Assembly (NCBI RefSeq): GCF_025685395.1
Contig: NZ_JAGSYA010000004.1
Coordinates: forward strand, 124,001-188,000
Reading direction: 5' to 3'
Length of the DNA: 64,000 nt
From: Terriglobus tenax
GTDB lineage: Bacteria; Acidobacteriota; Terriglobia; Terriglobales; Acidobacteriaceae
The notes under the pieces are model-generated. The model had not been told where the DNA came from. It made no database searches and was given only the letters and a program-made list of their open reading frames with translations. Position numbers and translations under genes: made by a program. Positions 1 to 9,524 of this stretch are shown here, piece by piece; the stretch's first letter is position 1; each line of letters starts with the position of its first letter.

Positions 1-2
1 CC

Positions 3-2744
3 ATCGCTCTTTCGTTAGCGGCCCTGTTTCTTGCACAAAGCGCGGCGTTATTTGCAGCCCAGCCAACGCGCCGCATCGCCTCCATCAACGATGGTCAGCG
101 CGTTTCTCTGTCGGGAAACGTCTCGCCGCGGGTACGCAGCGCGGCCGACCTTGGCGAGATGGCCGGCAATCAGCAGCTTGAGCAGGTGACACTGCGGTTC
201 AGCATGACCGCGGCGCAGGAGACTGCGCTGACGCAGCTTCTGCAGGACCAGCAGAACCCGAACTCGCCGCGATATCACCAGTGGCTTACGCCGGAGCAGT
301 ATGGTGCACAGTTTGGCATGTCGCAGAGCGACCTTGACCAGGCAACAACCTGGCTCACGTCGAAGGGGTTGACCGTCACCGAGGTTGCGCGAGGGAAAAA
401 CTTCATTACGGTCAGCGGCTCCGTAACTGCCATGGAGAGCGCCTTTCAGACCTCCATTCATACGATGAAGGTTGGTACCGAGACCCGGTTTGCGAATGTG
501 ACCGAGCCCGCGCTTCCGGCCAGCCTGCAGGCGGTCGTTTCGGGGATTACCGGTTTGGATAACTTTCGGTTGAAGCCACATGCACGGCCCCGCTATACCT
601 CGTCTATTTCCGGGAGCCACTTCATCGCTCCCGGTGACCTGTACACCATCTACAACATGAATTCACTGGTGACGGGCGGGACGAATGGCTCCGGTGTCAC
701 CGTGGCCGTGATGGGCCAGACCGCGATTGATACCACTCAGGTAGCGACCTTCCGCAGCCTTGCTGGGCTGTCGACCAACGCGCCCACACTGCGGTTATAC
801 GGCACCTCCCCCGGCACCGTGACCGACGATCTGGGAGAAGCCATGCTCGACGTGGAGTGGTCCGGAGCAGCGGCGCCTTCGGCGAGCATCCTGTATGTCT
901 ACTCGCAGGATGTCGTGGGCACTTCGCTGACGCAGACCATCAATAACAACCTGGCTCCGATCATCAGCATCAGTTACGGCCTGTGCGAGTCGGGATGGGG
1001 CCAGAGCGCACTGAACACCTACAACGCACTCTTCCGCCAGGCGAATGCGCAGGGTCAGACCATCGTTGGACCGACAGGGGATTCCGGTGCAACGGACTGC
1101 GATTACAACGGCGGTTCAACCGTTGTGACCCAGGCGCAATACGGCCTTGCAGTGGACTTTCCGGCCTCGTCGCCCTACGTGACTGCGATGGGCGGAACGA
1201 TGTTCAACGAAGGCAGCACGACCGGCGCCACCACCTACTGGAGCGCATCGAACGGCACCAACCAGGGTTCCGCCCTGAGCTACATTCCTGAGGCGGTGTG
1301 GAACGAATACACCACGACGTATGGCCTGTCAGGCGGAGGCGGAGGCAAGAGCGACTACTTTGCCAAACCAACATGGCAAACCGGCACGGGCGTGCCCGCA
1401 GATTACGTACGCGACATTCCGGATCTCTCGTTGAATGCAGCCGCCAGCCATGACGGATATCTGGTGTGCCTCACAACCTACTGCGTCAACGGATATCGGG
1501 ATGCGAACAGCAACCTGGCCTCATATGGAGGAACCTCGGTTTCCACACCGATCTTTGCCGGCATTCTTGCTCTCATCGAGCAGAAGACAGGTTCACGAAT
1601 CGGTAATGCCAACCCGACGATCTATGCGCTGGCCAATAGCGCTTATTCCAGCGCGACCTTCCACGACATTACGACCGGCGATAACAAAATGCCGTGCCAG
1701 AGCGGTACGACGGATTGCCCAGCCGGTACGACCAGCATCGGCTACAGCGCAACCACGGGCTACGATCTGGCAACAGGCTGGGGATCGGTGGATGTCTCAA
1801 GCCTTGTCACAAACTGGAGTGCGGTATCCCCACTCTCCTCGGGCGGTTCCAGCACCTCCACAACGACGGTGAGTACCACGCCCACCAATGTGACGGCCGG
1901 AAACACGGTGACGGTCACGGTTTCGGTTGCCTCTGGCACGTCGGGCGTTACAACAACTCCCACCGGCACGGTGCAGATCCTGGTGGATGGCACGGCGACC
2001 GGCTCGGCGCTGACACTTAGCTCAGGAACGGCTTCGACAACTGTCGCGACTGCTTCCTTGTCCTCTGGCAATCACACGATCACGGCTTCCTACACCGGAG
2101 ACACGACGTATACCGGATCGCTCGGTTCGGCCACAATCGATGTGGTTTCCACGAGCACGGCAGACTTTACTCTGACGCCTGCCAGCACAACGGTCACGGT
2201 CGCCTCCGGCAGCACGGCCAGCCCGGTGACCTTTACGGTAGCGTCCGTGAATGGGTTTGCGGGTTCTATCAGCTTTAGTGCTTCAACTACTTCCAGCAAC
2301 CTGGCGGCACAGTACACCTTCTCCGCCTCTCCGGTTACTCTGACCAGCGGGGGAAGCGCGACAACCTCGCTGACTCTTTACGCCTATTCGTCGAGCGCCA
2401 GATCTACCAACGGTCTGACGCGCATCGCAAGCCAGCAGGCGAAGTTGACACGGGGTGGGGAACTGGCCGCCGGAGGTGCTGTGATGGTGGCGGGTCTGCT
2501 TTGCTTCCTGCTGCCGCGCAAGCGCCGTCTGCCTGTACTGCTGATGATCGGCTTCAGCGCTGTGCTGACGATGGGGATGTCGGGATGCACGAACAATACC
2601 GCCAGCTCAAGCTCCAGTTCCGGCTCCTCTGGAACGACGAATACCACCAAGGGCACCTACACCATTACAGTGACGGCAACCAGCAGTTCAACCAGCTCCA
2701 CGGTGACTTCCCACAGTTCGCAGGTCACGTTTGTTGTGAATTAG
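3..2744 (+). CDS. Exported sedolisin-family (S53) serine-carboxyl peptidase, 5' end cut by window edge
   Basis: The reading frame is open from base 3, so the start codon lies left of the window; 913 residues are visible. The first ~20 visible residues are hydrophobic and end in Ala-Ala-Gln, the tail of a Sec signal peptide. A pro-kumamolisin activation domain follows (about residues 30-190), then the S53 domain (about 205-600). The S53 triad is present: Glu279 and Asp283 in a GEAMLD context before the WSGAAAP motif, Ser512 in GGTSVSTP, and oxyanion Asp360 in GDSG. Two Ig-like domains follow. A hydrophobic hairpin with an Arg/Lys loop and a Gly-Cys sits near residues 820-863, inside the last Ig-like domain. 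S53 enzymes are acidic endopeptidases that process themselves; secretion is inferred. A second sedolisin lies 188 bp downstream. Confidence 0.9.
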   Translation: MALSLAALFLAQSAALFAAQPTRRIASINDGQRVSLSGNVSPRVRSAADLGEMAGNQQLEQVTLRFSMTAAQETALTQLLQDQQNPNSPRYHQWLTPEQYGAQFGMSQSDLDQATTWLTSKGLTVTEVARGKNFITVSGSVTAMESAFQTSIHTMKVGTETRFANVTEPALPASLQAVVSGITGLDNFRLKPHARPRYTSSISGSHFIAPGDLYTIYNMNSLVTGGTNGSGVTVAVMGQTAIDTTQVATFRSLAGLSTNAPTLRLYGTSPGTVTDDLGEAMLDVEWSGAAAPSASILYVYSQDVVGTSLTQTINNNLAPIISISYGLCESGWGQSALNTYNALFRQANAQGQTIVGPTGDSGATDCDYNGGSTVVTQAQYGLAVDFPASSPYVTAMGGTMFNEGSTTGATTYWSASNGTNQGSALSYIPEAVWNEYTTTYGLSGGGGGKSDYFAKPTWQTGTGVPADYVRDIPDLSLNAAASHDGYLVCLTTYCVNGYRDANSNLASYGGTSVSTPIFAGILALIEQKTGSRIGNANPTIYALANSAYSSATFHDITTGDNKMPCQSGTTDCPAGTTSIGYSATTGYDLATGWGSVDVSSLVTNWSAVSPLSSGGSSTSTTTVSTTPTNVTAGNTVTVTVSVASGTSGVTTTPTGTVQILVDGTATGSALTLSSGTASTTVATASLSSGNHTITASYTGDTTYTGSLGSATIDVVSTSTADFTLTPASTTVTVASGSTASPVTFTVASVNGFAGSISFSASTTSSNLAAQYTFSASPVTLTSGGSATTSLTLYAYSSSARSTNGLTRIASQQAKLTRGGELAAGGAVMVAGLLCFLLPRKRRLPVLLMIGFSAVLTMGMSGCTNNTASSSSSSGSSGTTNTTKGTYTITVTATSSSTSSTVTSHSSQVTFVVN

Positions 2745-2838
2745 GCAAGCAGGCAAGACGCGTGCTGGCGACGAGGGTGGCTTCGGCTGCCCTTGTTCCA
2801 TTTCAAGACTGCAATTGGGCACTGGCGATTTGCGGCGA

Positions 2839-2867
2839 TTGACAGAGTCTTTGGGTAGCCGGAAAAT
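2839..2867 (+). promoter_or_regulatory. Candidate sigma-70 promoter for the second sedolisin
   Basis: A perfect TTGACA (-35) at 2839-2844 is followed after 17 bp by GAAAAT (4 of 6 matches to TATAAT) at 2862-2867. It lies in the 188-bp gap between the two sedolisin genes and would give a leader of roughly 60 nt before the ATG at 2933, which has an AAGG about 10 nt upstream. This suggests the second gene can be transcribed independently. Confidence 0.5.
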
Positions 2868-2932
2868 CATGGCATTCGCAGTTATCCCCCCGGTGCGCGT
2901 CCGTCGCTGTATCCGTCTCTAAAGGCCTTTTT

Positions 2933-5900
2933 ATGTTGAACTTTCGCTGCTTTGCAGCTTCTTTTCTGGCCCTTGTTTCCATCTCCGCATCCGCACAGAT
3001 CCCCAACCGTGCCAAGCCTCTGATCACCCAGCCGGTCAACGATGCGCGCCGTGTTGCGCTGCGTGGCACCATTCATCCGCTGGTGCACTCCGCCAGTGAC
3101 CAGGGTTCCGTAGGGGATGCTGTGTCCCTGGACAGGATGCTGATGACGCTGCGCCGCAGCGAAGACCAGGAAACCGAACTGAAGCAGTTGATCGATCAGC
3201 AGCAGGACAAGACCTCGGCCAACTACCACCGCTGGCTGACGCCAGACGAGTTTGGAGCGCGCTTCGGGGCATCAGATTCCGACATCTCAACGCTGACAAG
3301 CTGGCTTACCTCACACGGCTTCAGCAATGTTTCCGTCAGCAAGGGACGTACGACGGTGGAGTTTTCCGGATCTGCCGGAACAGCACGGCAGGCTTTTGGT
3401 CTCTCCATGCACCGCTTCTCGTACCTGGGCAAGCAGCGCACGGCAAACGTGACCGATCCGCTGATTCCAGCGGCGCTGGCTCCACTGGTGGCTGGCTTCA
3501 GCTCGTTGAATAACTTTCCGAGACACACCTTCAGCCAGAACTACGGAGCGTATCGCCGCGATGCGAAGACCGGGAAACTGCAGCCTACCGGGAACGGGCC
3601 TTCCTCGCAGTATGTGTTTACCTCGGGTGGGTCCCGGTATCTGGGACTGACTCCGTATGATTTCGCAACGCTTTACAACCTGAAGCCACTATGGAATACC
3701 TCGGTGGACGGAACCGGGCAGACGATCGCCATCGTGGGGCAATCTGACCTTGATCCGCAGGATTTTGTGAACTTCCGCACCCTGTTTGGTCTGCCGCTGG
3801 GCAATACCTCCGGGCCAACAGGAACGCAATATCTGAATATCCTTCACAACGGCCCGAATCCAGGCTTCCTGGACGACGAAATTGAGGGCGACATCGATGT
3901 GCAATGGTCGGGCGCGGCAGCTCCTGGTGCAACCATCGATTATGTTTCTTCGCTGGGCACAGAAACAACGGCGGGCATCGATCTCTCGGCGCTCTACATC
4001 ATCGACAATAACCTTGCGCCGATCATCAGCGAAAGCTGGGGTATCTGCGAGTTCTTTGCCGGTACAGACGGCAATAGCTTTTACAGCAGCCTGTGGCAGC
4101 AGGCGGCGGCACAGGGGATTACCATCATGGTGGCCGCAGGCGACGCAGGCTCCGGCACCTGCGACCAGAACAAGAGCTATGCCAGCTACGGCCTGACCGT
4201 CAATGCGATTGCATCCACCCCCTACAGCACAGCCGTGGGCGGTACGGACTTCCAGACCTTCTTCGATGACAACGGCCAGTTCGGTTCGGGGAACAACACT
4301 ACAACCAAGCAGTCCATCTCCGCCTACATCCCGGAGACGACCTGGAACAATACCTGCACGAATGAGCAACTTGGGCTGAGCAGCCTGTTTCCCGGAAGTT
4401 CGGCGGAGACCATCTGCAACAACTCTCTGGCGCAGACACGATACGGACTGTTGACCACAACCGGTGGCGGTGGTGGACGCAGCAACTGCATTAGCCTGAC
4501 CGGCAATACGCTTTCCACCTGCACGGGTGGTTATGCCAAGCCATCGTGGCAGACCGGCAGTGGCGTTCCTTCGGACAACGTCCGGGATCTCCCGGATGTC
4601 TCTCTCTTTGCCTCGAACGGGTTTTCAGGAGCGTTCTACATCATCTGCCAGGCGGACGCGATTTCCAGCGGCGCCGGATGCAATATCGCGGCGCCCTACA
4701 GCGACCTGCTAGGCGTAGGCGGAACCTCCGTGGGATCACCGGCCATGGCAGGCATTATGGCCTTGGTGGCGCAGAAGAATGGTGGAGGACGACTGGGCAA
4801 CGCGAACTACAACCTGTATGCGTTGTTCAACAGGCAGGTCACGGCGGGTACGGGCTGTAACTCCAGCTTGACACCAAATGCGGCCTGTAACTTTAACGAT
4901 GTGACGACAGGTACCAACAGCGTTCCCTGCGTCAAGGGATCGGCGAACTGCTCGCTAACAAATAGCGCGGATACCTATGGCATTCTCTCCGGCTTCAGTT
5001 CAACCTCCGGCTTCGATCTGACCACGGGACTTGGCACAGTAAACGCCGCAAACCTGGCGAATAACTGGTCAACGGTCACATACGCAGCCACGGCCACGAC
5101 GCTGTCGCTTTCGCCGACTACGATCACCCATGGAACACCGGTGGCAGCAACGGTGACGGTCACCTCCGGCTCCGGCACGCCAACCGGCGATGTGTCGATC
5201 AATGGCAATACAACCAATGGTTCTGTCGGCCAGGGGACGCTGACGGCAGGGAACTATTCGCACAACTTCAATAACTTCCCCGGTGGCACGTACCTGGTAA
5301 CGGCGCACTATGGAGGCGATCAGACGCGTGGCGCCTCGGACTCAAATGCTGTCAGCCTCACCGTAACTCCGGAAAACAGCAAAACAGCACTGCAACCGCT
5401 GTTTTATAACGTCACTACAGGTGCCGTCAGTACGGCGAGCAGCATGTCCTATGGGCAGTATCTCGCACTGATTAAATTCACCGTTGCCGCTGCAAGCTGT
5501 TCAGGGATCACACCGTGCAACGGCACGCCGACCGGAACGATTGCAGTGCAGAACAATGGCGCTGCGTATGGCACGGGCAACTACAAACTGAATAGCGAAG
5601 GTGTTGCAGAGATCCAGACCATCGACCTGACGCCAGGAAGCTACAGCTTTGCCGGAGCGTACAGCGGCGATGCCAGCTTCAACGCAAGCACCTCGAACAG
5701 CGGCGGATTTACCGTCTCCAAGTCCCCCACAAATACCAGCTTTACGGCTGGCGCCAGCACGCTGTCAGCGGGGCAAACGGCAGTTCTTAATATCACCGTG
5801 CCAAGTTCCAGTTATGGAAATATTCTGCAGACAGGCACGGTATCGATCCTGAATGGAAGTACCGTGCTGGGCACAGTGGCTGTCACCGGAACTTATTCCA

Positions 5901-6841
5901 CAGCAACTGGACTGAACTACGCGACTGCAACCTACACGTTGAATGCCAGCCAGTTGACGACCGGGCCGAACAGCATCACGGTGCAGTACAGCGGCGACAA
6001 TAACTATCTGGGATCAACATCCGGGGCAACGACGATCTACCTGCCTGCTGTAAGCACCACCACGCTGAGCCTTTCTCCGTCGTCGATTGCAATCGGCACA
6101 ACCAACGTTACCGCCACCTACGGTGTAACCAGCACGACGCCGGGAACCATAGCGGGCACGGTGAACTTCACCGTGGATGGGGTAAATGCTGGAAGCACGA
6201 CAACCCTGAGCGGAACGTATGCCTTACCAACCTCTTCGCTGAGCGCGGCCGCGCATACGGTCTATGCCGTCTTCACGTCCTCCAATAGTTCGTATCAGAA
6301 TTCGGTCTCAGCACCCGCAACGCTGACCGTAACTCCTGCACCGACCTTTACGTTAGGTGCCTCTCCTGCGTCGCTCACGGTAACGCGTGGAGTTCCTGGC
6401 ACAGCGAATATCTCAGTCACTGCGGTGAACGGTTTCAGCTCTTCCGTGGCCCTGGCTTGCAGCATTTCCGGATCTCCTACGGGAGCGGTCTGCGGCTTGT
6501 CTCCGTCCACCGTGACACCGGGAGTCGTCTCCGTGTTGAATATCACTACGGTTCGTGGCTCATCCCGCACGGGCAGCTTTGCACACTGGAAGCCCGCAGC
6601 TTTCGGAGGCGTAGCCTTTGCCGGGCTGTTATTCCTTCTGCGGCCTCGCCGCCGTCGGATGATGCCTCTGCTGGGCTTGTTGCTGCTACTTGGCGCGGCC
6701 GGAGCCATGAACGGCTGCGGTGGTGGCGGTACGGCTTCAACCGGAACTCCCGGGACGCCTGTGGGCACCTACACCGTGACCATAACGGGCACCAGCGGAG
6801 CCATTACGCAGACAGCAACGCTCTCGCTCACAGTGAACTAG
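2933..6841 (+). CDS. Exported sedolisin-family (S53) peptidase with Ig-like repeats
   Basis: 1302 residues. A Sec signal peptide (1-22) ends in SASAQ. The propeptide covers about 25-200 and the S53 domain about 240-715. Catalytic residues are visible: Glu318 and Asp322 (E-G-D-I-D before VQWSGAAAP) and Ser599 in GGTSVGSP, with oxyanion Asp in AAGDAGSG. Several Ig-like repeats follow (about 720-1130), then a final Ig-like domain containing a double hydrophobic segment split by RPRRRR and ending in NGCGGGG (about 1220-1268). The last residues, from GTYTVTITG, look like the closing strands of that Ig fold. It is a paralogue of the preceding gene in the same orientation. The stop codon overlaps the stop of convergent ppk1 by 4 bp (CTAG). 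Role inferred: an acid-active protease displayed at or released from the cell envelope. Confidence 0.9.
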   Translation: MLNFRCFAASFLALVSISASAQIPNRAKPLITQPVNDARRVALRGTIHPLVHSASDQGSVGDAVSLDRMLMTLRRSEDQETELKQLIDQQQDKTSANYHRWLTPDEFGARFGASDSDISTLTSWLTSHGFSNVSVSKGRTTVEFSGSAGTARQAFGLSMHRFSYLGKQRTANVTDPLIPAALAPLVAGFSSLNNFPRHTFSQNYGAYRRDAKTGKLQPTGNGPSSQYVFTSGGSRYLGLTPYDFATLYNLKPLWNTSVDGTGQTIAIVGQSDLDPQDFVNFRTLFGLPLGNTSGPTGTQYLNILHNGPNPGFLDDEIEGDIDVQWSGAAAPGATIDYVSSLGTETTAGIDLSALYIIDNNLAPIISESWGICEFFAGTDGNSFYSSLWQQAAAQGITIMVAAGDAGSGTCDQNKSYASYGLTVNAIASTPYSTAVGGTDFQTFFDDNGQFGSGNNTTTKQSISAYIPETTWNNTCTNEQLGLSSLFPGSSAETICNNSLAQTRYGLLTTTGGGGGRSNCISLTGNTLSTCTGGYAKPSWQTGSGVPSDNVRDLPDVSLFASNGFSGAFYIICQADAISSGAGCNIAAPYSDLLGVGGTSVGSPAMAGIMALVAQKNGGGRLGNANYNLYALFNRQVTAGTGCNSSLTPNAACNFNDVTTGTNSVPCVKGSANCSLTNSADTYGILSGFSSTSGFDLTTGLGTVNAANLANNWSTVTYAATATTLSLSPTTITHGTPVAATVTVTSGSGTPTGDVSINGNTTNGSVGQGTLTAGNYSHNFNNFPGGTYLVTAHYGGDQTRGASDSNAVSLTVTPENSKTALQPLFYNVTTGAVSTASSMSYGQYLALIKFTVAAASCSGITPCNGTPTGTIAVQNNGAAYGTGNYKLNSEGVAEIQTIDLTPGSYSFAGAYSGDASFNASTSNSGGFTVSKSPTNTSFTAGASTLSAGQTAVLNITVPSSSYGNILQTGTVSILNGSTVLGTVAVTGTYSTATGLNYATATYTLNASQLTTGPNSITVQYSGDNNYLGSTSGATTIYLPAVSTTTLSLSPSSIAIGTTNVTATYGVTSTTPGTIAGTVNFTVDGVNAGSTTTLSGTYALPTSSLSAAAHTVYAVFTSSNSSYQNSVSAPATLTVTPAPTFTLGASPASLTVTRGVPGTANISVTAVNGFSSSVALACSISGSPTGAVCGLSPSTVTPGVVSVLNITTVRGSSRTGSFAHWKPAAFGGVAFAGLLFLLRPRRRRMMPLLGLLLLLGAAGAMNGCGGGGTASTGTPGTPVGTYTVTITGTSGAITQTATLSLTVN

Positions 6842-8994
6842 CTCTTCTTCATACTGCGGACCGGCCTTGCAGGCTGGGGCGCAGGCGCCTCAGCCTGCGG
6901 TATCTGGGGGCTCGCACCTTCTGAGAGCTGCATCAGGTAATCCTGGGCGCTGAAGGGTTTGCTGACCTGCGACGGGCGCACGTAGTGGCCGTCAGGCGTC
7001 AGCAGGCGGGCCTTGGCATCGTCACGTAGATAGCTGCCGAGAATATCGTCGCGCAGACGGCGCAGCATCTCCGGAGCGTAGATCGGGAAAACGGCCTCGC
7101 AACGTTCGTACAGGTTGCGTGGCATCCAGTCGGCACTGCCACAGTAGACCTCGTCCTTCCCATCGTTCAGGAACCAGAAGATGCGGCTGTGCTCGAGAAA
7201 ACGGCCGACGATGGAGCGCACGCGGATCCGATCGCTGAGGCCGGGAACTCCGGGACGCAGGGCGCACATGCCGCGAATAATGAGATCAATCTCCACACCG
7301 GCCTGGCTGGCACGATACATGGCCTCGATCAGCCGGCGGTCCAGCAGGCCGTTCATCTTGGCGATCATGTGTGCGGGTCTGCCTGCCTTTGCGTGCTCAA
7401 TCTCACGCTCGATCAGCCGTTCCATGTCGTCCGCCAGCGTCAGCGGGGCAACCATCAACGGACGGTAGAGTTCGCCCTCGGCCTCGGCTGTCAGGTAGTT
7501 GAAGACGGCCTGAACACCGTGCGTGATCTCAGGATTTGCCGTAAGAAGGCTGATGTCAGAGTAGAAACGCGCTGTAACGGGGTTGTAATTGCCAGTGCCA
7601 AGGTGCGCGTAACGGCGCACGACACCATCTGGATCGCGGCGAACCATGAGCGCCAATTTGCAGTGTGTCTTCAGGCCGAAGATTCCGTGAAAGACCTGCA
7701 CGCCGGCGTCCTCCAGCGTGCGCGCCCAGCGGATATTCGAGGCCTCGTCAAAGCGGGCCATCAGCTCAACAACGACCGTAACATCCTTCAACTGCGCGGC
7801 GTCGACGAGGGCAGCAAACATGGGCGAGTCGGCGCTGGTGCGGTACAGCGTCTGCTTCATGCTGACCACGGCCGGGTCTTCGGCAGCGGCTTCAATGAAC
7901 TCTTCCACCAGGCTGTAGGTGTCAAAGGGGTGATGCAGCAGAATGTCGTTCGAGCGCAGCTCTTCCCACAGGTCGGCGGACTTGCGGTCAAGGCGGTACT
8001 CGCGGCCGTGGAAGGGCGGGAACTTCAGTCCATCGTTATCGACGCCGGAGTACAGGTTCATCAGGCGCGAGAGGTTCACGGGGCCGTCTGTCATGAAGAC
8101 CTGGCGCTCGTCCAGTTCAAAGTTGGCGCGCAGCCGTTCGACGATCTCCGGATCTGCATCTTCGCTGACCTCCAGGCGGACAGCATCCCCCTTCCGGCGA
8201 TTGTGGAGTTCGCTTCGCACGCTCTCCAGCAGGGAGCGGGTCTCTTCTTCCTGCAGGTAGAGGTTCGAGTTGCGCGTCACGCGGAAGGCGGTCTTGGCCA
8301 GTACCTCGTAGCCGCGGTACAGGCGCTCCGCCTGTGCTTCGATCAGGTCATGCAGGAAGATGAACTCGGTGCATCCGCTGCTGCAGGGCAGTTTGACCAG
8401 CCGGGGCAAGGAGCGGGGCACGGTGATGACGCCAAGGACAGGCTGCGCCGGAGCGGAGCCCTTCCGCTTGCGGCGGAGCAGCAGGGCAATGCATAGCGCC
8501 TTGTTCAGAACGCGAGGAAAGGGATGCGCGGGGTCGATGGTGACCGGTGTCAGCAGGGGGTCAACTTCGTCGTTGTAGTACTGCTCGGCGTGCTCGCGTG
8601 CGGTATCGTCCAGTTGTGACCATTCCAGAACGCGGATGCCCGCCTTTTCAAGAGCCGGCAGAAGCTGCTCGTTCCAGCACCGGTATTGGTCATGCACGAA
8701 GGCGTGCATCAGGCGGTTCAGCTCTTCCAGGCGGTTCTGTTCGCTCATGCCGTCGTCGGCTTCGGTGGCGGGCGTTACGTAACCGTCTTCCAGACGCTGC
8801 AGAATGCCAGCGACGCGAATCTCGACAAACTCGTCCAGATTGCTGGCGGTGATGGCCAGGAACTTGACGCGTTCGAGCAGGGGGTTGCGAGCATCCTGGG
8901 CCTCTTCCAGCACTCGCCAGTTGAAGCGCAGCCAGCTTTCGTCGCGATTGAAAAAACGGTGAGGAACCCGCGCGGGGGACGATCTACGAGGCAT
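6838..8994 (-). CDS. ppk1: Polyphosphate kinase 1
   Basis: 718 residues, the normal length for PPK1, which makes inorganic polyphosphate reversibly from ATP. The N-terminal domain shows FFNRDESWLRFNWRVL and the family segment KFLAITASNLDEF. The C-terminal catalytic half contains KTHCKL, whose His444 corresponds to the autophosphorylated histidine of the family, followed by HLGTGNYNP. A GSADWMPRNL segment typical of the C2 domain is present near the end. The gene stands alone: no ppx or phoU is adjacent. Its stop codon interlocks with that of the convergent sedolisin. The ATG at 8994 fits the family N terminus. Confidence 0.97.
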   Translation of the reverse strand: MPRRSSPARVPHRFFNRDESWLRFNWRVLEEAQDARNPLLERVKFLAITASNLDEFVEIRVAGILQRLEDGYVTPATEADDGMSEQNRLEELNRLMHAFVHDQYRCWNEQLLPALEKAGIRVLEWSQLDDTAREHAEQYYNDEVDPLLTPVTIDPAHPFPRVLNKALCIALLLRRKRKGSAPAQPVLGVITVPRSLPRLVKLPCSSGCTEFIFLHDLIEAQAERLYRGYEVLAKTAFRVTRNSNLYLQEEETRSLLESVRSELHNRRKGDAVRLEVSEDADPEIVERLRANFELDERQVFMTDGPVNLSRLMNLYSGVDNDGLKFPPFHGREYRLDRKSADLWEELRSNDILLHHPFDTYSLVEEFIEAAAEDPAVVSMKQTLYRTSADSPMFAALVDAAQLKDVTVVVELMARFDEASNIRWARTLEDAGVQVFHGIFGLKTHCKLALMVRRDPDGVVRRYAHLGTGNYNPVTARFYSDISLLTANPEITHGVQAVFNYLTAEAEGELYRPLMVAPLTLADDMERLIEREIEHAKAGRPAHMIAKMNGLLDRRLIEAMYRASQAGVEIDLIIRGMCALRPGVPGLSDRIRVRSIVGRFLEHSRIFWFLNDGKDEVYCGSADWMPRNLYERCEAVFPIYAPEMLRRLRDDILGSYLRDDAKARLLTPDGHYVRPSQVSKPFSAQDYLMQLSEGASPQIPQAEAPAPQPARPVRSMKKS

Positions 8995-9117
8995 ACGAAT
9001 TATCAGCCTACCAGCAGGTTAGATGCGCGATGATGAATCTTGAGTAGACGACCTGAAAAGATATTGGCTAACCAAAGCAACCGTTGGAACATCTGTTTCT
9101 ATACAGGAGATTTTCCC

Positions 9118-9513
9118 ATGAACCGTACGACTCGTTTTCTGGCAACCTGTGTACTCGCGGGGCTGCCAGTCATGCTTACCGCCCAAACCGCCTCGCAGGA
9201 CATGAAGGATGCCGGCCACGAAACCAAGCAGGCTGCCAAGAGCACCGGCAGCGGCGTGAAGAAGGGCACCGTGAAGGCCTACGACAAAACCAAGGCCGGA
9301 ACCAAGAAGGCCGGCAGCGAGGTCGCCGACAAGACCGAGGAGGGCTGGAATGCCACCCAAAAAGGAACCAAGAAAGCCGGAAGCGAAGTAGCTGATAAGA
9401 CCGAAGACGGCTGGGACGCGACCAAGAAGGGCACCGTGAAGGCTTACGACAAGACCAAGGCCGGAACGAAGAAAGCCGTCAACAAAGTTGACGGCGATCC
9501 GAAGACGAAGTAG
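9118..9513 (+). CDS. Exported Lys-rich repeat protein (LEA/apolipophorin-like helix repeats)
   Basis: 131 residues from the ATG at 9118, chosen because an AGGAGA Shine-Dalgarno lies 7 nt upstream and the product then begins with a clean signal peptide (1-23, ending in MLTAQ). An upstream in-frame start would hide the signal peptide. The mature part is almost entirely Lys, Ala, Gly, Thr and Asp in two interleaved repeats: GTVKAYDKTKAGTKKA occurs twice, and GTKKAGSEVADKTE followed by a GW..AT..K segment occurs twice. This resembles the amphipathic 11-mer repeats of LEA proteins and YtxH-like envelope proteins. Function is unknown; a desiccation or envelope-stress role would be inference from composition only. 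Confidence 0.8.
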   Translation: MNRTTRFLATCVLAGLPVMLTAQTASQDMKDAGHETKQAAKSTGSGVKKGTVKAYDKTKAGTKKAGSEVADKTEEGWNATQKGTKKAGSEVADKTEDGWDATKKGTVKAYDKTKAGTKKAVNKVDGDPKTK

Positions 9514-9524
9514 CTGGTTGCGAA

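Noticed and set aside
7189-8496. 435-codon open frame on the plus strand
   Set aside because: It lies wholly antisense to ppk1, has no recognisable domain, and arises from GC-rich codon bias.
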